Assembly: GCA_040758635.1 (NCBI GenBank)
Contig: JBFLVI010000002.1
Coordinates: forward strand, 1-64,000
DNA: 64,000 nt
DNA from: Yes71-27 sp040758635
Lineage (GTDB): Bacteria; Bacillota; Desulfotomaculia; Desulfotomaculales; Ammonificaceae
Direction: 5' to 3'
Below, piece by piece: positions 57,715 to 64,000 of this stretch. The notes beneath the pieces are model-generated. The model did not search any database. It was not told where the DNA came from and was given only the letters and a program-made list of their open reading frames with translations. How positions within the stretch are numbered: the stretch's first letter is position 1; each line of letters opens with the position of its first letter. Position numbers and translations under genes: made by a program.

Positions 57715-58080
57715 TCACAACCCCCAAAAGTCCGGGATTTTAGAGCGCTGCCTCAAAAACAGCTCGTCCCTGGTCTTTGTATAAGCAGAGTCGAAAACCG
57801 CAAGGACATAGGGCCTCGAAAAGTCGCCGTCGCAAAAAGAAACCCAGACCTCATCACCAGGCTCGGGGTCTCTACCAATAAGACCGGAAACACGCGGTAG
57901 GGGGACATTGTACCGCGGCACAACGCCCCCCACAAACTCCACCTCGATATCCGCCGTATTGCTTTCCGGGTAATACGCAATAATGCGGCCCTTAAGGTCT
58001 CGACGATAGGAATTGAGCAGGGGTTTTACTGCCTTCTCGACGATGGCCTTCAGGGCGGGATTCGCGTTGAAGGATGGCAA
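57715..58080 (-). CDS. Baseplate assembly protein V-like
   Basis: The 121-residue product carries the gpV/gp45 OB fold: an N-terminal helix (LKAIVEKAVKPLLNSYRRDL), then KGRIIAYYPESNTADIEVEF and the typical loop RDPEPGDEVWVSFCDGDFSR PYVLAVFDS. In contractile tails gpV forms the membrane-piercing spike, but this copy is short and ends without a long beta-helix; the next gene may continue the tip. TTG 58080 has GGGATTTTT upstream. It directly follows the hub gene. Confidence 0.78.
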   Translation of the reverse strand: MPSFNANPALKAIVEKAVKPLLNSYRRDLKGRIIAYYPESNTADIEVEFVGGVVPRYNVPLPRVSGLIGRDPEPGDEVWVSFCDGDFSRPYVLAVFDSAYTKTRDELFLRQRSKIPDFWGL

Positions 58081-58097
58081 GTCAAAAATCCCTTCCT

Positions 58098-58125
58098 ATT
58101 ATATATATAATACCTGCAAAAAGAA
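58098..58125 (-). promoter_or_regulatory. Possible promoter between hub and gpV genes
   Basis: On the - strand, TTCTTT and TATAAT lie 16 bases apart in a strongly AT-rich 70-base gap. The -35 match is weak; the site could also serve the phage sigma-like factor. Confidence 0.3.
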
Positions 58126-58151
58126 TTATATTTTCCTCCCGGTTTAAAAAC

Positions 58152-61100
58152 CTACGGGACATAAACGCAATGAATGTGGTCGCGGTGTCTGCGCCAAAGG
58201 CAAAACCTGACGTCAGCCCGAGGGTAACGGCGCTTCATCTCGTTAACAATGTCGATGTCGTTGATGATTATCTCAACAAAACCCCGCCGCACAAGCTGCT
58301 CGACAACAAAAGAGAGCCATTCGCGTCCCTCTTTGCTCATCATATGCCAATCGCTGTACTTCTCGTACTTCTTGGGAATGTCAATATCTATCGCAAATCC
58401 GGTGCTGTGCTGAGTCCTGTTGATAAAGCTCGAAGGGCGATAAGCAGAGGTGATGACCAGCGGAGCGTTAAAGCGCAAGGAAACGGTATATCCCACATCT
58501 TGTATTGCCTTCCAAGCCTCCGGGCGTAGATAGGTGTAAGAAACACCGGACGAAATACTGGTCACAGGGGTAGGAAAAATACGCATTAGATTAAGTTTAG
58601 CGGCCTCAGGGGTAAGTTTATGCTTGTCATAAAACGCGCCCATGTCCGGGCGGGCACGGCCCGAGCCGCCCGTCACTTCGGTCGTGTGCTCTGGTAAACC
58701 GTAGAGCTGTTCGCCAGCGTCCTCGAGCGCGTCGTTCAGCTTCCTAAAGTACGTATCAGCACTGCGCTCCTCGTCAAACGGCTGGTAGGCGACCATGTTT
58801 TCCAGGCCGTCCACGCCGACACCCCACTGCAGGAAAAAGCGAACAAATTTATTGTCCCGAATTAATCGGGTCAAAAGGTCGCCGCTGTCACCGTAAACAC
58901 AGCCGTTGTGTCCGTTTATGCCGGCCGAAAACTCCCTGCCGTGCTTGCGCAGCACGCATATCTTGACCGCCTGGCGCGTAAGAAGGAAATTCTTGAAAGC
59001 ATTGCCAACAGCCTGCGAAATAATTCCAACCACTACAAACTCTGCAAGAACGGCGGCAAGCAAGGGCAAGCCGCCGGCTACAGCCGCGCCGCCGGTCACA
59101 ACCGCACCCGCCCCGGCGAGCGCGCCCCTACCGCGCGTTAACACGTTCCGCACGGCGCTGAAAAACCCAAAGTGGTCGCTTGCGGCAAGCCGTTCGAGCT
59201 GCTGGACAATTCCTATACCCCTCGTCCGCACCAATACCTTCCGCACCCTCTCGTCGCGGAGCATGGCTAAAAACTTATCTCTACCCTTCTGCGCAGCGGC
59301 CAATAAACTGGCCAGAACGGGCGTCGAACCACCATACTTGAAAGCGCGCGCCAGCCTCATCGACAAGAGGCGCAATGCGACAAATGCAGTGACATTATTC
59401 AGCCAGACCCACTGCTGAACCATCAGGGTGTCGCTTATGGCCACCGAAGCGTCAGGGGTAATACTGGTTACGAAACCGGTATCAAACCCCAGGTGATGCG
59501 TAACCGATTTGACTTCGGCCACGCCCGACATATCTTCATAAAAATCGAGAAGGTAAAAAACATCATAGGGTTTGACGGACGGGTCGCCCATCACCACAAG
59601 CGCGCCCTGATACATGTCCTTTACATAATCGCGCAGCGCGCTCGTGGCAATGCGTATCGCCTGCTCCCGGCCCTGGCCCATAAACTGCCTGACCCAGTTT
59701 ACCGCGCGCGGTATTAAGCCCACCAGGGGAACGTTCTGGAGAAAACGAATGCCGCCAAAATAGTTTTCAGTAAAGACATGAACCGTCCGCTGCACCTCGG
59801 GGTAAATATCATCGTCGGCAAAAATCGGCGGCGTCAGTTTTGGTGTGTCGGCACCCTGGCCGGTATTCGCCGTATAAACCCCAATAACGCAGGTGTGAAC
59901 GTCACGCGCCGAAGCCTCGATTTGATTGGAAAGAATATCGCACCCCGAATAATAGATATGGAACTGCCTGAACGGCTTCTTCAGGGGCTCTACCTGAATT
60001 AAGGCCTTGCTGTCCTGTCCCTGGCCAGGGACCCTGGCAATGGTCTTGTAATCATAAACCATGTCCCAGTAAGGCTTGCCGAAGAAGATAGTGGACCTGA
60101 ACTGAAAGGGATGAACCGCGGCGATAAAGTCCGGCGTCGCCGCGGCCAGTATCTGTAACACGTCCCAAACAGTTTTGTCGAAGAGATTTATCTCGAACTG
60201 GTCCTCGTCCGGTTTCCCAAAAAGCCGGGCAATAAACCCGAGGTCGCTGTCCTCCTTAACCGGCACGGAGACCGCGGAATAAATATTCTGCATTATTTCT
60301 GCATTGCAGTCCTCCGGATTGTTCCAGAAAAAGAGCGCAGACATCCCTGGGTCCCCAAAGTGCGCTATACCCAGAGGAGACCTGTCGGTCCACTCGTGGC
60401 GTCTTAGCCACCGGTTCAACACGTTTTTCAGCCAGCCGCCCCGGTAAGTCAAAAGGGTATACAGCAGCTCCCTGGGCTCCCGCGCAATGCCAAAAGCTTT
60501 GCCGCCCGGTATGCCAAGGACCGAAGGTCCCTCGTGAGGGCCCCACGGGAGGTTGTTGGTGAGCTCTATGCCATCGCCCTGCGCGACGACTTCCATTACC
60601 TCGCCGGCGGAAAGCTCAGTAACCACGCCGTTAAAAAGAATAGGGAGGTCGTTCACATCAGCGCCATACCCTATCCGCAAGTGAATGCGCGCGCCAGGCT
60701 GAAGGTAAAGACGCTCAAAGACCTGAGAGCGCTGTTGCTCAAGTTCACGCACGGGCGCCTGGAGCAAGGTTTTCAGCGCGCTGAGCGCCGCAGCAAGGGG
60801 ATTATCCTCGGGCGGTCGCTCCGGCACGGGCGGCAGAGTGTCCAGGCCGCCAAAAACATTAGACAGTTTAATGACACAGGTGTCGGCCGCTATCTTCCGG
60901 GAACGGTGCACGCTGATATCGTTAATAGCATGATATGAATAAAAGTTATCGTGAAGCTTGTAAGTATTGATGTACCGCCCCTCGTCCACCAGCAGGAGGA
61001 AGAAAGTAGGGAAAGCCCGCACCAGCCGGCCTCGCCTGTCATAGCGCCGCATATCCTCGAAGGAGCGCGCAAAAAAGTCTCCGTTCTCATCCGGCACAAG

Positions 61101-64000
61101 TGCCCCCCTTTTTGCGGCTTCCTTCTCCTCCAAGTACTCCTGAAATTCTTCGTCATGATAGCCCTCTTCTGGGATGCTGACCGGAAAACGAAAACCGCCG
61201 GTCCCGAACGACTTGTACAACTCGAAGGCGCTAACTAAACGGGACAGGTCTTTACGCGCTCCGGCGCTGCTGAACTGATTCAAACGCCATCCTTTATAAC
61301 GCAACGCCGCGGCAAGCCAGCGCGCCTCCTCCGCATCCGCCGAGCGCCCGCGAACCTCGGAAGGCAAAACCATTCCCTGCCTGACAACCTCGTTGTATCT
61401 ATCAAGATAAATGCGCACGCCGGTCTCAAGGTTATAATCAATGTCCCAGGCAATCTTGCGAATCTCCGCGTCATTTCGGTAGGTGCAGTTTATCTGCATC
61501 AGTCCGACGCCTGTAGAACGCCGCAGGTTCGACATCGACGGCTCCGTCAGGTGCCGGACGCGCCCGCCGTCTATAGTTGTCATTATCGGGATATCGCTGC
61601 GGGAAACGCTCCCCACGTCGCCCAGCCACGCGTTCCGCCTGGGGTCAGTAGAGTAAAAATGCATGAGAGAACTATTCTCCGTATGCACGAGGCCCAGCAG
61701 GGCATAGTGCGGGACCCCGTAATGCTCCGCAAGACGGACTAGCTTACTTTGAATCTCAGCCGCGGGAGGGTTGGACTTGTAGACCTGCCCGCCTTCAAAA
61801 AGCCGCTTCCCGGGCACATCGCGCACCAACGCAGAAGCGTACGCCTCCTGGGGGTCAACAAACCCCTCCTGCAGCGCAGCGCGTGACCTCTCTATCATTT
61901 CCGCAGACTTTTCGTTGTATTCGACACCGCCCGGGCGGCCGCCCACAGCAGTCGAGACCCTCGCCTTCCCGCCGTACTGGTCCTGCACCTGACCCGCCAG
62001 CGGCTGGTTCAGAGCCGCCCCGACCATATCGCCGACACTCTCTGTGTGAACGGTAATGTAAAAATCGGGGTCGGGATAAACGGGTTTCCCCTCAATACTT
62101 TTAACGAAGCCCGCAGCGTGCAACTCTTCGTAGGTAGGCAGCTCGAGGTCGGGATAAAGCTCCACCGTGCTCAAGACGCTGCGCAGGTTCATGTAATCGA
62201 ACTGCACCTGCTCCCGCCAGTTTGGGTCGGCCTTAGTGAAAAAGTTAGCCTCACCGATTTTCTGGGGCAAAAACATTCTACGCTGGTTATAATTATAGGC
62301 GGACAAAATCACGGCTACCCTATAGTGACCCGGGCTGTCCACCTCGCTGTACATGTCGTTCACGACTACACCGGAAACTCCAGCAAGCCTGGTTAAAGAA
62401 GAGTCGAATCCTAGTAAGCCCGTAAAAATCTGCCGGCGGTACTCACGCGCCAGATAGGCAGCACGCCGCACCAGCTCCTGAAGCGCCTGTATCGCGCTCT
62501 CATCACCTGTTTCAAATTCCAGGCGCACTACCACGTCCTGACCGCCGAAATACTGGTGGGCAGGCGACTCGGCCATCTGGACCTGCAGCGGAACAATAAT
62601 GTTTTGCATCGAAGCCGTAGCCCGCACCAAATACAAGGATTCAATCGGAAAGTCCTCCATCGCCTCTTCGATGTCAAACTCCGACTGGTAAATCTCCAGG
62701 GCCCGGTAGTACTCGGTGTACTCCTCTTCCCATAAGGACTTAAGATAGGCAGACTCCTTTTTGCTCTTGGGGTCAATAAAAGCCTGCCTCTTGATAAGCG
62801 ACTGGATAACAGTATCTGCTCGCGAAATACCCTTCATCCCTGGTGCTTTAAAGCGCAAAAGACAAACGGGGATGTCTGCCGTGCCCGCTTCGGTATAAAC
62901 GGCAAAATGCTCAATAATACGGCTCGGGTAATTCCGCCTAACCTCGTTAATTGTTTTTATGTTGTTCAGCCCGATTTCGAGCCATTCTTCGCCGCCAATG
63001 ACCTTGTAATACTTAAGCGCGCCAGCCCCGCTGGCATACTTATACTTCGGATTAAACCTCTCGTCCCCTGTGTCGGCGTACTTCTTCTTAAGAGGAACCA
63101 CCACCTCCCGCCACTCGCGCAAGGCCTCTTCCAAATAATAAAGGTCCAGAACCGCCTGCTCGTTTAACGCCAGGCTTCTGCCCTTCGCCTTCGTACGCAT
63201 GCTCTCGATAATGCGGACGCCCGACGGTGCATACTTCTGTGAATAAAGACGCTTTTCCGCGGCCTTGCGCCTGGCCAGCTCTTCCTCGGAGATTATCTTG
63301 AACGTAAAGTCGCTGCTCGTCCCGTCGAAAGGAGCGAAATACAAGCCGCCCGCCTTCTCAGAAAGCGAACGCTGATAATAATAGCGAAAAAGCGGCCAGT
63401 TAAACACTGCATTAAAGTCAAGAGTAGTAGGCAAATAGGCGGTATAGTCAAATACATAACATGTAAGATTAACGACTAACACCCCAGGAAAACCCGGCAG
63501 CGTAGAGCACTCTAAATTAGCAAGCGTAAGCGCGTCAATACCGTGAATATTATTCAAATAATGATTCTGCACCGGAAGGAAGGGGCACTTTTTAAACTGC
63601 GCCAGCAATGCACGCAGCCCGTTCACGTAGTACGTGACTTTTCTGCCGTTGGGCAGAGTTGTGTGATACGGCCTGCCGTTGATTTCCTCCTCGGAAGTAA
63701 AGTAAAGGGTTATCTCAACCATCGTTTCCGCATGTCCTGTCTCTTTAAAGGCAGAGGTCCTGGCGCGTATAAGGGGCACCTTGACGCCGGCGGTGCGCCT
63801 GGTAACGCGTATCGATTCGGGAGGGACCCTAAACTGAACGTCACCCAAACGCATTATGTGCGGGTCAAGCGAGCCATCCGGCAAATAAATCGGCCCAAGC
63901 ACCCGGTCACGGTCGTCCTCCGCCACAGTCCAGTCCGGGTCGTGCCACCCCTGCCCTTTCAAAAATGGCAAGGGACGCGCACCAAGCCGGTAAAAATCGT
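58152..64000 (-). CDS. Giant baseplate hub with lytic transglycosylase and M15-like peptidase (5' end outside window)
   Basis: At least 1948 residues are visible. The frame stays open to the window edge (DFYRLGARPLPF upstream of TTG 63971), so the start is outside. Numbered from 63971: an N-terminal domain (about 20-190) is like tail hub/gp53-type proteins. A soluble lytic transglycosylase lies at about 745-880 (catalytic Glu in LVHTENSS, GLMQINCTY). A late-control gpD-like part spans about 980-1520 (SVHRSRKIAADTCVIKLSNV). A hydrophobic stretch at about 1615-1665 follows (GAVVTGGAAVAGGLPLLAAV). The C-terminal M15 D-Ala-D-Ala peptidase-like domain (1800-1939) has SAYRPSSF, HSTGFAIDID and RDHIHCVYV. 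It would form the tail hub and locally cut both glycan and peptide of the wall during injection. Confidence 0.85.
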   Translation of the reverse strand, partial: DFYRLGARPLPFLKGQGWHDPDWTVAEDDRDRVLGPIYLPDGSLDPHIMRLGDVQFRVPPESIRVTRRTAGVKVPLIRARTSAFKETGHAETMVEITLYFTSEEEINGRPYHTTLPNGRKVTYYVNGLRALLAQFKKCPFLPVQNHYLNNIHGIDALTLANLECSTLPGFPGVLVVNLTCYVFDYTAYLPTTLDFNAVFNWPLFRYYYQRSLSEKAGGLYFAPFDGTSSDFTFKIISEEELARRKAAEKRLYSQKYAPSGVRIIESMRTKAKGRSLALNEQAVLDLYYLEEALREWREVVVPLKKKYADTGDERFNPKYKYASGAGALKYYKVIGGEEWLEIGLNNIKTINEVRRNYPSRIIEHFAVYTEAGTADIPVCLLRFKAPGMKGISRADTVIQSLIKRQAFIDPKSKKESAYLKSLWEEEYTEYYRALEIYQSEFDIEEAMEDFPIESLYLVRATASMQNIIVPLQVQMAESPAHQYFGGQDVVVRLEFETGDESAIQALQELVRRAAYLAREYRRQIFTGLLGFDSSLTRLAGVSGVVVNDMYSEVDSPGHYRVAVILSAYNYNQRRMFLPQKIGEANFFTKADPNWREQVQFDYMNLRSVLSTVELYPDLELPTYEELHAAGFVKSIEGKPVYPDPDFYITVHTESVGDMVGAALNQPLAGQVQDQYGGKARVSTAVGGRPGGVEYNEKSAEMIERSRAALQEGFVDPQEAYASALVRDVPGKRLFEGGQVYKSNPPAAEIQSKLVRLAEHYGVPHYALLGLVHTENSSLMHFYSTDPRRNAWLGDVGSVSRSDIPIMTTIDGGRVRHLTEPSMSNLRRSTGVGLMQINCTYRNDAEIRKIAWDIDYNLETGVRIYLDRYNEVVRQGMVLPSEVRGRSADAEEARWLAAALRYKGWRLNQFSSAGARKDLSRLVSAFELYKSFGTGGFRFPVSIPEEGYHDEEFQEYLEEKEAAKRGALVPDENGDFFARSFEDMRRYDRRGRLVRAFPTFFLLLVDEGRYINTYKLHDNFYSYHAINDISVHRSRKIAADTCVIKLSNVFGGLDTLPPVPERPPEDNPLAAALSALKTLLQAPVRELEQQRSQVFERLYLQPGARIHLRIGYGADVNDLPILFNGVVTELSAGEVMEVVAQGDGIELTNNLPWGPHEGPSVLGIPGGKAFGIAREPRELLYTLLTYRGGWLKNVLNRWLRRHEWTDRSPLGIAHFGDPGMSALFFWNNPEDCNAEIMQNIYSAVSVPVKEDSDLGFIARLFGKPDEDQFEINLFDKTVWDVLQILAAATPDFIAAVHPFQFRSTIFFGKPYWDMVYDYKTIARVPGQGQDSKALIQVEPLKKPFRQFHIYYSGCDILSNQIEASARDVHTCVIGVYTANTGQGADTPKLTPPIFADDDIYPEVQRTVHVFTENYFGGIRFLQNVPLVGLIPRAVNWVRQFMGQGREQAIRIATSALRDYVKDMYQGALVVMGDPSVKPYDVFYLLDFYEDMSGVAEVKSVTHHLGFDTGFVTSITPDASVAISDTLMVQQWVWLNNVTAFVALRLLSMRLARAFKYGGSTPVLASLLAAAQKGRDKFLAMLRDERVRKVLVRTRGIGIVQQLERLAASDHFGFFSAVRNVLTRGRGALAGAGAVVTGGAAVAGGLPLLAAVLAEFVVVGIISQAVGNAFKNFLLTRQAVKICVLRKHGREFSAGINGHNGCVYGDSGDLLTRLIRDNKFVRFFLQWGVGVDGLENMVAYQPFDEERSADTYFRKLNDALEDAGEQLYGLPEHTTEVTGGSGRARPDMGAFYDKHKLTPEAAKLNLMRIFPTPVTSISSGVSYTYLRPEAWKAIQDVGYTVSLRFNAPLVITSAYRPSSFINRTQHSTGFAIDIDIPKKYEKYSDWHMMSKEGREWLSFVVEQLVRRGFVEIIINDIDIVNEMKRRYPRADVRFCLWRRHRDHIHCVYVP

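Noticed and set aside
1..64000. CRISPR array or full cas locus linked to the Cas4-like genes
   Set aside because: No regularly spaced direct repeats with spacers, and no Cas1, Cas2 or effector, were seen. The Cas4-like proteins fit phage recombination better.

Overview
The window is the left part of a large temperate phage (prophage) joined to a bacterial chromosome at a tRNA-Trp gene. Bases 1-46 are the 3' end of tRNA-Trp(CCA). A tyrosine integrase follows directly, which is the usual left end of a tRNA-integrated prophage. Contractile-tail baseplate genes (gpV-like, gp25/gpW-like and J-like proteins and a very large hub), holins and an amidase make a myovirus-type phage the best reading. 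Head and packaging genes, the other attachment site and any lysogeny repressor are not in the window, which ends inside the hub gene. The host is probably an anaerobic, perhaps thermophilic, Firmicute of the Desulfotomaculum/Moorella/Desulfovirgula kind. The support is a class III (oxygen-sensitive) ribonucleotide reductase, very strong Shine-Dalgarno sequences with many TTG starts, copper-amine-oxidase-type stalk domains and an IsrB element. This host call is inference.

Layout. (1) 1-7,162, + strand: attachment site, integrase, a decayed stretch, a run of small (often Cys-rich) genes, a ligase-like adenylation domain, and a secreted stalk-domain protein with its own promoter and terminator (a moron-like unit). 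(2) 7,222-23,982, - strand: the early/replication block. It runs from a promoter near 23,960 through an archaeo-eukaryotic-type primase, a DnaB-like helicase, coiled-coil proteins, two Cas4/RecB-like nucleases, an intracellular subtilisin, a RuvC-like resolvase, a sigma-like factor, NrdG/NrdD, dUTPase, an HExxH protein and a complete bacterial-type DNA polymerase III alpha. (3) 24,032-26,902: the lysis region, with an LLH-type holin, a holin-4-type protein and another polytopic membrane protein. It is interrupted by a 1.4-kb IS200/IS605-like element carrying isrB (an HNH-less relative of IscB/Cas9) and its probable omega-RNA. (4) 26,920-49,712: about 23 kb of adhesin and tail-fibre genes with kelch, FN3, discoidin-like, LamG-like, von Willebrand A and Ig-like modules. 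(5) 49,755-64,000: amidase endolysin, baseplate genes, three tandem six-bladed kelch proteins, gpV and a giant hub carrying both a lytic transglycosylase and an M15-type peptidase.

How it works together. The early block supplies most of a replisome (primase, helicase, polymerase) and makes and cleans up dNTPs anaerobically. The sigma-like protein may switch on late genes. The late block builds a contractile tail with an unusually large set of host-binding proteins. The most notable points are the IsrB insertion, which appears to separate a holin gene from its ribosome-binding site, and the three kelch genes, whose repeats stay identical at DNA level and so could recombine to change receptor binding.
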